From Pseudomonas spelaei (lineage in GTDB: Bacteria; Pseudomonadota; Gammaproteobacteria; Pseudomonadales; Pseudomonadaceae), in assembly GCF_009724245.1 (NCBI RefSeq), contig NZ_WNNK01000011.1:124001-188000 (forward strand): a stretch of 64,000 bases of DNA, read 5' to 3'. Positions 52,709 through 61,557 of this stretch are shown in pieces (the first letter of the stretch is position 1; each line of letters opens with the position of its first letter). The notes beneath the pieces are model-generated. The model saw only the letters and a program-made list of their open reading frames with translations. It was not told the DNA's origin and ran no database searches. Position numbers and translations under genes: made by a program.

Positions 52709-53503
52709 TCAGTCCTTGTAGTCGGTATCCGTGCGCTCCAACTGCCGGATCAACGCATTCCAATGCCGGGCCACACCCGGCCCATCCCCACTCTTGAAGA
52801 CCTCGGCCTGTTTCTCGACCTTGGCCACCACCTCTGCCGGCGGGAAGATCAGTTCAGCATTCCCGCCCGCCTGGGCCGCGATTTGAATAGTGCAGGCCCG
52901 CTCCAGACCCTGCAGTTGCTGGAACGCGTGCTCGACGCTGATACCAGCGGTCAACAGCCCATGGTTGCGCAGGATCATCACGCTCTTGTCGCCCAGGTCC
53001 GCCACCAGCCGCTCACGCTCATCCAGGTCCAGCGCTACGCCTTCATAACCGTGATACGCCACGCGCCCGGAGAAACCAATGGAGTGCTGGGAAATCGGCA
53101 GCAACCCGTCCTTCTGCGCCGACACCGCAATGCCGTCCCGGGTGTGGGTGTGCAACACCGCTTGCAGGTCGGGACGGGCCGCGTGGATGGCGCTGTGGAT
53201 TACATAGCCGGCGTAGTTGATGCCAAGCCCCGTCGGGTCATCAACGACAGTGCCGTCGATGTCCACCTTGACCAGGTTGGAGGCGCTGATTTCATCGAAC
53301 AACAAGCCGAAGGCATTGATCAGGAAGTGTTCCTCGGAGCCCGGTACCCGTGCGGAGAAATGGGTGTAGATATGATCGGTCCACTTGTACAAGGCCGCCA
53401 ATCGGTAGGCGGCGGCCAGCTTGACCCGCACCTCCCACTCTTCAGGGCTGACCCGCTGGCGAACATTTTTCGAGACGCTGGATAATGGACTGACACTGCT
53501 CAT
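52709..53503 (-). CDS. Class II aldolase/adducin-family protein
   Basis: A 264-residue zinc-dependent aldolase-fold protein. Zinc ligands lie in VLHTHTRDG and RNHGLLTAG, and the oxyanion-side residues in HFSARVPGSEEHFLIN. Members cleave or rearrange sugar or hydroxyacid phosphates, or act on fuculose/ribulose derivatives. In sulfur islands they are likely to process the carbon skeleton left after sulfonate removal. AGGAAG lies seven bases before the ATG at 53503. Downstream of a LysR gene, 120 bases away, on the same strand. Confidence 0.84.
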   Translation of the reverse strand: MSSVSPLSSVSKNVRQRVSPEEWEVRVKLAAAYRLAALYKWTDHIYTHFSARVPGSEEHFLINAFGLLFDEISASNLVKVDIDGTVVDDPTGLGINYAGYVIHSAIHAARPDLQAVLHTHTRDGIAVSAQKDGLLPISQHSIGFSGRVAYHGYEGVALDLDERERLVADLGDKSVMILRNHGLLTAGISVEHAFQQLQGLERACTIQIAAQAGGNAELIFPPAEVVAKVEKQAEVFKSGDGPGVARHWNALIRQLERTDTDYKD

Positions 53504-53623
53504 GGCGACACTTCCTGGAGGGTATTGAGAATCTCCAGCCAGCCTAGGGGAAGGCAAAAAATAATAAAAAGCACATTTTAATCTAAGCTAATTATTATTA
53601 TTTTTTATGTCCCATCCCTATCA

Positions 53624-54529
53624 TCATGCCGCGTCCCGGACCTTGTGCAGCGAGTCGGCCACACGCTTGCCAAAAGCGTCCACCGGCCCTTGCAGGTTGC
53701 CAAGAAAGTGCGGGTAGATCAGCCACAGGTCCATCACCGGCTTGAAATCCTTGAGGGGCATCACCGCCAGTTGCTCACGGTGAGCGCTGCGCTCCAGCAA
53801 CGGGCGCGGCACCAACCCCAGGCCGAGACCGTCCGCCACCAGCCCCAGTTGCAACTCGGTGCCAAACGTCTCCAGGTTGACCCGCAGGGCCAGGCCCTGG
53901 TCCGATAAGGTGCGCTGCAAACCGGCACGAAAGCCGCAGCCGTCAGGGTTGAGCACCCAGCCATTCTGATAGACGTCAGCCAACTTGCACGGGCGCTTGG
54001 GTAGTTGGGCCTTGGCGCAGACCACCACCAGCTCCATCTTGCCGATGGATTCGCCGACGATGTTGTCCGGGAAAATCTTCCCGGCCGGGAACAGCGCCGC
54101 TGCGGCATCCAGTTCACCACGCTCGATCTTGCCCACCAGCTGACTGCCCCACCCGGTCGCGACTTGCGCACGCAAATCGGGGTACTCGCTGCGCAGGTGC
54201 TTGAGCGCATCCAGCAGCACCACATCGCCGATGGTTTGCGGCACGCCCAGGCGCAGCAGCCCGGTGGGCGGTGCGTCGGTAGCCACCAGCTCGCGCAGGG
54301 CATCCATTTCCCGAAGGATCAATCGGCACTGTTCATACACCCGAGTACCGATCAAAGTGGGCTTGAGGGGTTTGGTGTTGCGGTCGAACAACTCCACGCC
54401 CAGCGCCTGCTCGAAGTTCTGCACGCGGCGGGTGATCGCCGGTTGAGTCAGTTGCAACGACTCGGCGGCATGGCTGATGGACTGGCAACGAATCACTTCG
54501 ACAAAGGCATCGATATCGTCAATTTTCAT
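53624..54529 (-). CDS. LysR-family regulator of the thiol dioxygenase operon
   Basis: A 301-residue LysR regulator. The helix-turn-helix is IDDIDAFVEVIRCQSISHAA with TQPAITRRVQNFEQALG. The effector domain follows (LLRLGVPQTIGDVVLLDALK, RGELDAAAALFPAGK). Divergent from the thiol dioxygenase gene at 54743, in the same order as the P. aeruginosa genes PA2601-PA2603 (recalled, not checked). It probably activates that operon and the sulfur genes. The start at 54529 is preferred over 54574. Confidence 0.88.
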   Translation of the reverse strand: MKIDDIDAFVEVIRCQSISHAAESLQLTQPAITRRVQNFEQALGVELFDRNTKPLKPTLIGTRVYEQCRLILREMDALRELVATDAPPTGLLRLGVPQTIGDVVLLDALKHLRSEYPDLRAQVATGWGSQLVGKIERGELDAAAALFPAGKIFPDNIVGESIGKMELVVVCAKAQLPKRPCKLADVYQNGWVLNPDGCGFRAGLQRTLSDQGLALRVNLETFGTELQLGLVADGLGLGLVPRPLLERSAHREQLAVMPLKDFKPVMDLWLIYPHFLGNLQGPVDAFGKRVADSLHKVRDAA

Positions 54530-54660
54530 TTGGCCCGCACATAGAGAACAGTCAATAAGATGTCGGAAAAGCATAGTTCCATTGTCGGTATCTGGATAGC
54601 CCGCGGAGCCTATCGATAACGTCTAACGCTATTCAAACCGGTTCTAAATTACTTTCAGCT

Positions 54661-54670
54661 ATAACCTAAT
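54661..54670. promoter_or_regulatory. ATAACCTAAT box before the thiol dioxygenase operon
   Basis: Same ten-mer as at 51410-51419, about 70 bases before the dioxygenase start. It is followed by AAAAAATAGCATATTAAC, then an inverted pair GCATA/TATGC. Likely control sequence for the divergent LysR/dioxygenase pair, unproven. Confidence 0.35.
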
Positions 54671-54742
54671 CATTAAAAAATAGCATATTAACAACGAACA
54701 TTATGCTTAGATAAATCCACCAACCGTGACGATGGAACTGCC

Positions 54743-55351
54743 ATGACCCAGGCCCGACACCCGGAAAGACTCAGAGCCTTCATAGGCGCCCTGGCGGAGC
54801 TGATCGACGGCAATCCTCGCGAAGGCGACTTGCTGCACCGCGGCGGCAAGCTGCTGGCGCAACTGGTCAGCCATGACGACTGGCTGCCGGATGAGTTCGC
54901 CCAGGCCAACCCCGAACGCTATCAGCAATACCTGCTGCATGCCGACTCGCGCCAGCGCTTCAGCATCGTCAGTTTCGTGTGGGGGCCGGGGCAAACCACG
55001 CCGATTCATGACCACCGAGTGTGGGGCTTGATCGGCATGTTGCGCGGTTCCGAATATGCCCAGGGCTTTGGGCGTGATGCCCACGGCGCCCTGATCGCCG
55101 AGGGCAAGCGGGTCCAGCTTGAACCGGGCCAGGTGGAGGCGGTGTCACCGAATATCGGCGACATCCATCAGGTCAGCAATGCCTTTGACGACCAGGTCTC
55201 CATCAGCATCCACGTCTACGGCGCCAATATCGGTGCCGTACGCCGTGCGGTCTACCAGGCCGACGGCAGCGAAAAGCTGTTTATCTCCGGTTACTCCAAC
55301 GCCTTTCTCCCCAATATCTGGGACTTGTCCAAAGAGAGCCCTGCCCTATGA
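54743..55351 (+). CDS. 3-mercaptopropionate-type thiol dioxygenase
   Basis: A 202-residue cupin dioxygenase that converts a small thiol to its sulfinate. The iron triad is H89 and H91 (in TTPIHDHRVWGL) with H142 (GDIHQVSNAF). Ser155, His157 and Tyr159 (SISIHVYG) form the second-sphere triad, and R168 is where bacterial 3-mercaptopropionate dioxygenases bind the substrate carboxylate. The Cys of the mammalian Cys-Tyr crosslink is not evident. Length and motifs match the P. aeruginosa PA2602 enzyme as I recall it. The stop overlaps the rhodanese start (ATGA). Whether cysteine, 3-mercaptopropionate or another thiol is the true substrate is open. Confidence 0.88.
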   Translation: MTQARHPERLRAFIGALAELIDGNPREGDLLHRGGKLLAQLVSHDDWLPDEFAQANPERYQQYLLHADSRQRFSIVSFVWGPGQTTPIHDHRVWGLIGMLRGSEYAQGFGRDAHGALIAEGKRVQLEPGQVEAVSPNIGDIHQVSNAFDDQVSISIHVYGANIGAVRRAVYQADGSEKLFISGYSNAFLPNIWDLSKESPAL

Positions 55352-56931
55352 GTACTGTACCCACCCGCTCCTTCGCCCAGATTCACCAGGCATTGCTGGA
55401 CCATGAAGAGTTGGCCCTCGTGGATGTGCGCGAAGAGGCGCCGTTCGCCGAAGCTCATCCGCTGTTCGCGGCTAATATCCCGTTATCCAAGCTGGAGCTG
55501 GAGGTGTATTCGCGCATTCCGCGCCGTGATACCGCCGTCACCGTGTATGACAATGGCGAAGGCCTGGCGAACATTGCCGTCCAACGCTTACAGGCGCTCG
55601 GCTATACCCAAGTCAGCCTGCTGGAAGGCGGGTTGGACGGTTGGCGCAGCGCCGGCGGTGAGCTGTTTATCGACGTCAACGTGCCCAGCAAGGCATTCGG
55701 CGAACTGGTGGAAAGCCAACGGCATACGCCGTCCCTGGCCGCAGAAGAGGTTCAGGCGCTGCTGGACAACGAGGCCGATGTGGTGGTGCTCGACGCCCGC
55801 CGTTTCGACGAATACCAGACCATGAGCATCCCCTCCAGCATCAGCGTGCCGGGAGCGGAACTGGTACTGCGCGCCCGTGAGCTGGCACCGGACCCGGCCA
55901 CCCGCATCATCGTCAATTGCGCCGGGCGTACCCGCAGCATCATCGGCACCCAATCGCTGATCAATGCCGGCATTCCCAACCCGGTGTCCGCCCTGCGCAA
56001 CGGCACCATCGGCTGGACCCTCGCCGGGCAAACCCTGCAACACGGCCAATCACGGCGCTTCTTGCCCACCGGCGAAGAACATCGCCAGGTGGCAGCGCAA
56101 GAGGCGCGCCGGGTCGCCGACAAGACCCGGGTTGGCCGCGCCACCCTCGCCGACCTGAGCCGCTGGCAACAAGAATCCGCCCGCACCACTTACCTGTTCG
56201 ATGTGCGCACCCCGGAAGAATTCGAAACCGGCCACCTGCCCTCGGCCCGCTCGACGCCTGGCGGCCAACTGGTGCAGGAAACCGATCACGTGGCCAGCGT
56301 TCGCGGCGCACGCCTGGTGCTGGTCGACGACGATGGCGTGCGGGCCAATATGTCCGCCTCCTGGCTGGCGCAACTGGGCTGGGAAGCCTTCGTGGTGGAT
56401 GACCTGCAACCGGCCCACTTCAGCGAGCAGGGTGCCTGGCAGGCTCCGGTCCCTGCTGCGCAACAGGCCGAAGTAATCAGCCCGCAAACCCTGGCCGAAT
56501 GGCTGACCCACGGTGACACCGCCGTGCTGGACTTCACCAGCAGCGCCAATTACGTCAAGCGTCATATCCCGGGTGCCTGGTGGGCCTTGCGCGGGCAGCT
56601 CGCCCAAGCCCTGAGCAATGTGCCTGCGGCGCAACGCTATGTGCTGACCTGTGGCAGCAGCCAGTTGGCGCGCCTGGCGGTGGCCGAAGTCGAAGCCATC
56701 ACCGGCAAACAGGTATTTTTGCTAAGGGACGGCACGGCCAGTTGGATCGCCGCGCAATTACCGCTTGAGGACGGCGAAAGCCACCTCGCCTCCCCGCGCA
56801 TCGACCGTTATCGCCGCCCTTACGAAGGCACCGATAACCCTCGGGAAGCCATGCAGGCTTACCTCGATTGGGAGTTCGGGTTGGTGGACCAGTTGGCCCG
56901 CGACGGCACCCATGGTTTCTTTGTGATCTGA
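55348..56931 (+). CDS. Four-domain rhodanese-family sulfurtransferase
   Basis: A 527-residue cytoplasmic protein of four rhodanese domains (about residues 1-115, 125-235, 265-360 and 375-475) plus a C-terminal tail with AYLDWEFGLVDQLARDG. Active loops: domain 2 has NCAGRTRS (Cys191) and domain 4 has TCGSSQLA (Cys435). Domains 1 and 3 have lost the cysteine (YDNGEG at 67-72, VDDDGVR at 326-332). Catalytic and inactive domains alternate, as in tandem rhodaneses such as thiosulfate sulfurtransferases. It shares an ATGA overlap with the thiol dioxygenase, so it probably accepts or supplies persulfide/thiosulfate sulfur in the same pathway. Confidence 0.87.
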   Translation: MSTVPTRSFAQIHQALLDHEELALVDVREEAPFAEAHPLFAANIPLSKLELEVYSRIPRRDTAVTVYDNGEGLANIAVQRLQALGYTQVSLLEGGLDGWRSAGGELFIDVNVPSKAFGELVESQRHTPSLAAEEVQALLDNEADVVVLDARRFDEYQTMSIPSSISVPGAELVLRARELAPDPATRIIVNCAGRTRSIIGTQSLINAGIPNPVSALRNGTIGWTLAGQTLQHGQSRRFLPTGEEHRQVAAQEARRVADKTRVGRATLADLSRWQQESARTTYLFDVRTPEEFETGHLPSARSTPGGQLVQETDHVASVRGARLVLVDDDGVRANMSASWLAQLGWEAFVVDDLQPAHFSEQGAWQAPVPAAQQAEVISPQTLAEWLTHGDTAVLDFTSSANYVKRHIPGAWWALRGQLAQALSNVPAAQRYVLTCGSSQLARLAVAEVEAITGKQVFLLRDGTASWIAAQLPLEDGESHLASPRIDRYRRPYEGTDNPREAMQAYLDWEFGLVDQLARDGTHGFFVI

Positions 56932-56975
56932 GCACATCCGCAGCGAGCCTGCTCGCTGCTCCCCCCAACATTGGC

Positions 56976-57024
56976 CGACCCCTTCTCCAGGCGGAGGCGA
57001 CCCGACGCAAGACCTAGCCTGGAG
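56976..57024 (+). promoter_or_regulatory. Conserved GC-rich leader element, copy C (before a binding-protein gene)
   Basis: CGACCCCTTCTCCAGGCGGAGGC at 56976-56998 ends 34 bases before the start codon at 57033. CTCCAGGC (56985-56992) pairs perfectly with GCCTGGAG (57017-57024), which contains the GGAG ribosome-binding site. The element can thus hide the translation start. Shared core with copies A (51541) and B (62759). Confidence 0.55.
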
Positions 57025-57032
57025 CAACCCCG

Positions 57033-57989
57033 ATGCGCTTTACCCTTCCCCTCCTGTTGATCGCCCTCGCCTTGGGCAACACCAGCCAGGCCGCCGACCT
57101 GCAACCGCTGCGCGTGGCCAACCAGAAGTCCACCATCAAGGTGCTGTTGGAGGTTTCCGGCGAACTGAACGATGTGCCCTACCAGATCCAGTTCTCCGAA
57201 TTCCCCGCCGCAGCGCCACTGGGTGAAGCCCTGAACGCCGGCGCCGTCGACATCGGCGCCCTGGGCGATGCGCCCTACGTTTTCGCCCTGGGTGCCGGTG
57301 CGCCGCTCAAGGTGGTGAGCATCATCCACGCCGAGGGCCGCTACACCACCGCGATTCTCGCGCCCAAGGACTCGCCGCTGAACACCGCCCTCGACCTCAA
57401 GGGCAAGCGCATCGTCACCACCCGCGGCTCCATCGGCCACCTGTTGGCGATCAAAGCCCTGCGCAGCGTTGGCCTGAGCACCCACGATGTGCAGTTCATC
57501 TACTTGCTGCCCAGTGAGTCGCGCTTGCTGCTGGATAACGGCACGGCTGACGCCTGGTCGACCTGGGATCCCTACACCACGGTGGTCACCAGCCAGAGCC
57601 AGGCCAAAGTCCTGGCCAGTGGCGACACCCTGCTGACCAACCACCTGTACCTCGCCGCCACCCGCCAGGCCATCGCCGACAAACGCCCGCAACTGGACGA
57701 CTTTGTCGCCCGGGTAGACCGCGCCTACCGCTGGACCAACGCCCACCCCGAGGCCTACGCCGCCGCCCAAGCCAAGGTCACCGGCTTGCCGCTGGCCGTG
57801 CATGTGGCCGTGGCCAATGCCACCCACATGCAACCCGTACTGATCGACGATGGCGTGATCAGCGGCTTGCAAGCCACCGCCGAGATCTACCGGGAAGAAG
57901 GCTTGCTCACCAAACCCATCGACGTCTCCCAAGGCTTCGACAAAAGCTTCAACGCCCAACGCGCCCCTCTCAATCAGGCTTCCCGCTAA
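57033..57989 (+). CDS. Periplasmic sulfonate/organosulfur-binding protein
   Basis: A 318-residue exported binding protein. The signal peptide (LPLLLIALALGNTSQAA) is followed by an SsuA-like domain: LRVANQKSTIKVLLE, AGAVDIGALGDAPYVFAL, DLKGKRIVTTRGSIGHLLAIKAL and DNGTADAWSTWDPYT. No ATPase or permease genes lie next to it, so it may use the importer at 48688-51317 or another. It follows conserved leader copy C, which overlaps its ribosome site. Operon partner of the LLM gene 12 bases downstream. Confidence 0.87.
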   Translation: MRFTLPLLLIALALGNTSQAADLQPLRVANQKSTIKVLLEVSGELNDVPYQIQFSEFPAAAPLGEALNAGAVDIGALGDAPYVFALGAGAPLKVVSIIHAEGRYTTAILAPKDSPLNTALDLKGKRIVTTRGSIGHLLAIKALRSVGLSTHDVQFIYLLPSESRLLLDNGTADAWSTWDPYTTVVTSQSQAKVLASGDTLLTNHLYLAATRQAIADKRPQLDDFVARVDRAYRWTNAHPEAYAAAQAKVTGLPLAVHVAVANATHMQPVLIDDGVISGLQATAEIYREEGLLTKPIDVSQGFDKSFNAQRAPLNQASR

Positions 57990-58001
57990 AGGAGTAGAAC
58001 C

Positions 58002-59333
58002 ATGAGCAAACAACGCCAACTGAAACTCGGTGCGATGGTCCATGGCGTCGGCCATGGCTGGGGCGAATGGCGCCATCCGCAAGCGCTGGCCAATGCCAGT
58101 GTGAACTTCGATTTCTACAAGCAGCAGACGCAACTGGCCGAAGGCGCCAAGTTCGATTTCGTGTTCATTGCCGACAGCCTGCATATCCACGAAAAATCCA
58201 GCCCTCACTACCTGAACCGCTTCGAGCCGCTGACCATCCTCTCGGCCCTCGCAGCACTGACCTCAAACATCGGCCTGGTGGCCACCGTGACGGTCAGCTA
58301 CACCGAGCCGTTCCAGGTGGCCCGCCAGTTTGCGTCCCTGGACCATATCAGCGGCGGCCGCGCCGGTTGGAACGTGGTGACCTCGTGGCTCAGCGGCACC
58401 GCCGACAACTTCAGCAAACCCGAGCACCCGCCTCATGCCGTGCGTTATCGCATTGCCAAGGAGCATGTGAAGGTGGTCCAGGGCCTGTGGGATTCCTGGG
58501 AAGACGACGCCTTCGCCTACAACAAGCAAAGCGGTGAGTTTTTCACCCCTGGCAAGCTCCATGCCCTGGACCACAAGGGCGAGTTTTTCTCGGTCAAGGG
58601 CCCGCTCAATATCGCCCGCTCCCGCCAAGGCCAGCCGGTGATTTTCCAGGCCGGCACCTCCGAGGATGGCCGCAACTTTGCCGCCGAAAACGCCGATGCC
58701 ATTTTTGTCCACGCCGAAAGTTTCGAAGAAGCACTGAGCTACGCGCAAGACCTTAAACAGCGTGCTCGCGGTTTTGGTCGCGACGCCAGCCACCTGTCTA
58801 TCCTGCCGGGCATCCGGCCGATTGTCGGGCGCGATGCCGCCGAGGTGGAAAGCCGCTATCAGCAAGCGGTGGAGCTGGTGACCATCGAAGACGCCATCGT
58901 CGCCCTCGGCCGCCCCTTCAATGACCATGACTTCAGCCAATACCCGTTGGACGCGCCGTTCCCCGAGCTGGGTGACCTGGGCTCCAACAGCCAGAAAGGC
59001 GGCTCCGACCGCATCAAACAACTGGCCCGGGACGAAGGCCTGACCCTGCGGGAAGTCGCCCTGCGTTTCTCCCGGCCACGGCGGGACTTTGTCGGCACGC
59101 CGCAACAGGTGGCCGACGCCATCCAGACCTGGTTCGAAGGCGGCGCCGCCGACGGCTTCATCATCAACTCGCTGCTGCCGGACGGCCTGCAGTCCTTCAC
59201 CGAATGGGTGGTGCCGGTGCTGCAACAGCGTGGGCTGTTTCGCCAGACATACAGCGGCCACACGCTGCGGGACAACTTCGGCCTGGACGTGCCGGTCAAT
59301 CGTCACGCCGTCGAGCTTGAACTCGCCATCTGA
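58002..59333 (+). CDS. NtaA/SnaA/DszA-type LLM flavin monooxygenase
   Basis: A 443-residue luciferase-like oxygenase of the NtaA/DszA group. Typical segments are LGAMVHGVGHGWGEWRHP at the N-terminus, FDFVFIADSLHIHE, LSALAALTSNIGLVATVTVSYTEPFQVARQFASLDHISGGRAGWNVVTS, and GPLNIARSRQGQPVIFQAGTSEDGRNFAA. It uses FMNH2 to oxidise sulfones, nitrilotriacetate-like amines or dibenzothiophene sulfone, and here probably an organosulfur compound. It lies 12 bases after the binding-protein gene, with AGGAG upstream. Confidence 0.88.
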   Translation: MSKQRQLKLGAMVHGVGHGWGEWRHPQALANASVNFDFYKQQTQLAEGAKFDFVFIADSLHIHEKSSPHYLNRFEPLTILSALAALTSNIGLVATVTVSYTEPFQVARQFASLDHISGGRAGWNVVTSWLSGTADNFSKPEHPPHAVRYRIAKEHVKVVQGLWDSWEDDAFAYNKQSGEFFTPGKLHALDHKGEFFSVKGPLNIARSRQGQPVIFQAGTSEDGRNFAAENADAIFVHAESFEEALSYAQDLKQRARGFGRDASHLSILPGIRPIVGRDAAEVESRYQQAVELVTIEDAIVALGRPFNDHDFSQYPLDAPFPELGDLGSNSQKGGSDRIKQLARDEGLTLREVALRFSRPRRDFVGTPQQVADAIQTWFEGGAADGFIINSLLPDGLQSFTEWVVPVLQQRGLFRQTYSGHTLRDNFGLDVPVNRHAVELELAI

Positions 59334-59346
59334 CCAGGGCCCGACC

Positions 59347-60351
59347 ATGAAGCACACACACGGACAGTTCAATCGTCGCGATTTTCTTACCGCCAGCTCC
59401 ATCGCCCTCGGTGCCATGGGCTTATCGTCCCTGGGGCTGCCTGCACTGGCGTTCGCCCAGGCCCATCCTCTGGCGGACGTGACCCTGAGCGTCGCCACCT
59501 ACCGTGGCCAGGACTCGTACTTCACCGATGACGCCGGCACCTCTGAGCGCCCTTACAAGGTCGACTTCGCCGAATTTGCCGGCGGCAACCTGATCGTCGA
59601 AGCCCTGGCTTCCGGCAGCCTGGACATCGGCGGCATGAGTGAAATCCCGCCGATTTTCTCGATCCAGAGTCATCGCGAACCCAGGCTGATCGCCGTGCTG
59701 CAAGGGGACGTGAATAACCAGGTAATCCTGATCCCCAAGGATTCGAAACTGGAGTCGGTCGCGCAACTGAAGGGCAAGCGCGTGGGGTATGTGCGCTCCA
59801 CCACCTCCCACTACTTTTTGATCAAGGCCTTGAAGGAACAAGGGCTGACGTTGAACGACATCACTGCCGTGCCGCTGACCCCGCAGGACGGTTTCAGTGC
59901 CTTCCAAAGTGGCCAACTGGATGCCTGGGTGATCTATGGGGTGTTTATCCAACTGGCGAAATTCCGCAGCGGCGCGCGGGTGCTGAAAACCGCCCTGGGC
60001 TATCTCTCGGGCAACTACCTGATCGCCGCGCGTCCGGCGGCCCTGGAAGATCCGCTGCGCAAACAGGCGATCCAGGATTACTTGCAACGCGAGGCACGCA
60101 CCCTGGAATGGATGAACAACAACCCCGAACCCTGGGCCGCGAAATCGGCGCAACTGCTGGGGGTGGATAAAGCGGTGTTTCTCGACATGTACAACAACCG
60201 CAGCCAGCCCTACCGCATGATCGAGGTCAATGACCAGGCCATCGCCTCACAGCAAGAGGTCGCGGACCTGTTCTTCAACGCGGGCGTATTGAGCGAGCGG
60301 CTGGATGTCAGCCCGTTGTGGGATCGGCAGTTCAAGTTGCTGCCGCTATAA
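59347..60351 (+). CDS. Tat-exported sulfonate-type binding protein
   Basis: A 334-residue binding protein with a twin-arginine signal (NRRDFLTASSIALGAMG), so it is exported folded. The mature part is the SsuA/NMT1-like fold (LSVATYRGQDSYF, SGSLDIGGMSEIPPIFS, AQLKGKRVGYVRSTTSHYFLIKALK, FQSGQLDAWVIYG). Together with the 57033 gene it gives the operon two different binding proteins. The start at 59347 is 13 bases after the LLM stop. Confidence 0.86.
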   Translation: MKHTHGQFNRRDFLTASSIALGAMGLSSLGLPALAFAQAHPLADVTLSVATYRGQDSYFTDDAGTSERPYKVDFAEFAGGNLIVEALASGSLDIGGMSEIPPIFSIQSHREPRLIAVLQGDVNNQVILIPKDSKLESVAQLKGKRVGYVRSTTSHYFLIKALKEQGLTLNDITAVPLTPQDGFSAFQSGQLDAWVIYGVFIQLAKFRSGARVLKTALGYLSGNYLIAARPAALEDPLRKQAIQDYLQREARTLEWMNNNPEPWAAKSAQLLGVDKAVFLDMYNNRSQPYRMIEVNDQAIASQQEVADLFFNAGVLSERLDVSPLWDRQFKLLPL

Positions 60352-60378
60352 AGCCTATTTTGATCGAGTGAACCGACC

Positions 60379-61557
60379 ATGAGTTCTTCTTCTCAACCGT
60401 CACTGCGCACCGTGGAAGTGGCCAACTTCGAGGCCCTTCTGGAACGCCTCGGCAGTCAATTGGCAGCCACCGCGCACCTGTATGACGAAAGCGGCTCCTT
60501 CCCCCACGAGAATTTCAAACTGCTGCACGCGCACGGCCTGGTGGCATTGACCGTGCCCAAGGCCCTCGGCGGTGGCGGTGCCAACCTGGCCCAGGCACGC
60601 CAGGCCATCAGCGCCATCGCCAAGGCCGAACCGTCCACCGCGTTGATCCTGGTGATGCAATACCTGCAACACACACGCCTGCAAGACAGCAAAAGCTGGC
60701 CACCGTCACTGCGGGTAAAAGTCGCCGAAGACGCTGTGCACAACGGCGCGCTGATCAACGCGCTGCGGGTTGAGCCGGACCTCGGCACGCCGGCCCGTGG
60801 CGGTCTGCCGGCAACTATCGCCCGACGTACCTCCGCAGGTTGGCGGATCAGCGGGCGCAAGCTCTACTCCACCGGCAGCCACGGCCTGACCTGGTTCAGC
60901 GTCTGGGCCCGCAGCAGCGATGAAGACCCGCTGGTGGGAGCCTGGCTGGTGCCCAAGGACAGCCCCGGCATCAGCATCATCGACACCTGGGATCACCTGG
61001 GCATGCGCGCTACCTGCAGCCATGAAGTGGTGTTCGACAACGTGCTGGTGCCCCTGGATCACGCCGTCAGCGTCAGCCCTTGGAGCGCGCCGCAGGCGGA
61101 GCTGGATGGCGATGGTTTCCTGTGGATGTCGGTGTTGCTGTCGTCGGTCTACGACGCCGTGGCCCAGGCCGCGCGGGACTGGCTGGTGGACTGGCTGGAA
61201 CACCGCAAGCCGTCCAACCTTGGCGCGGCACTGTCGACCCTGCCGCGCTTCCAGGAAACCGTTGGCCATATCGACACCCTGCTGTTTGCCAACCGCAGCC
61301 TGCTGGACGCAGCGGCCGAGGGGCACACACCGGCCGCCAACGCAGCACAGTTGAAATTCCTGGTGACCGGCAACGCCATCCGCGCCGTCGAGCTGGCCAT
61401 CGAGGCCTCGGGCAATCCCGGTTTGTCGCGCCATAGCCCGCTGCAACGGCACTACCGCGACGTGCTGTGCAGCCGCGTCCATACCCCGCAGAACGACGCG
61501 GTGCTGCAAGGGGTCGGCAAGGCCGTCTTTGCACAACGCCAGAAGGAGCGCACATGA
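60379..61557 (+). CDS. Acyl-CoA-dehydrogenase-fold flavin monooxygenase (SfnB/DszC-like)
   Basis: A 392-residue protein of the acyl-CoA dehydrogenase fold. FKLLHAHGLVALTVPKALGGGGA is the N-terminal signature and ISGRKLYSTGSHGLTWF the middle flavin-contact region. The C-terminal helical domain ends at KAVFAQR. The catalytic glutamate of true dehydrogenases is not evident, as in DszC/SfnB-like flavin monooxygenases that use FMNH2 or FADH2 with O2. It probably oxidises organosulfur or a related substrate within the operon. The stop overlaps the start of the 2-hydroxyacid dehydrogenase (ATGA). Confidence 0.83.
   Translation: MSSSSQPSLRTVEVANFEALLERLGSQLAATAHLYDESGSFPHENFKLLHAHGLVALTVPKALGGGGANLAQARQAISAIAKAEPSTALILVMQYLQHTRLQDSKSWPPSLRVKVAEDAVHNGALINALRVEPDLGTPARGGLPATIARRTSAGWRISGRKLYSTGSHGLTWFSVWARSSDEDPLVGAWLVPKDSPGISIIDTWDHLGMRATCSHEVVFDNVLVPLDHAVSVSPWSAPQAELDGDGFLWMSVLLSSVYDAVAQAARDWLVDWLEHRKPSNLGAALSTLPRFQETVGHIDTLLFANRSLLDAAAEGHTPAANAAQLKFLVTGNAIRAVELAIEASGNPGLSRHSPLQRHYRDVLCSRVHTPQNDAVLQGVGKAVFAQRQKERT

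Noticed and set aside
56859..58208. A 449-codon open frame on the minus strand opposite the binding-protein gene
   Set aside because: Low-complexity Gly/Val/Gln-rich translation antisense to a protein with a signal peptide and binding-protein motifs. A GC-rich shadow.
58263..59498. A 411-codon minus-strand open frame opposite the LLM monooxygenase
   Set aside because: Antisense to conserved LLM motifs, no ribosome site, no family resemblance.
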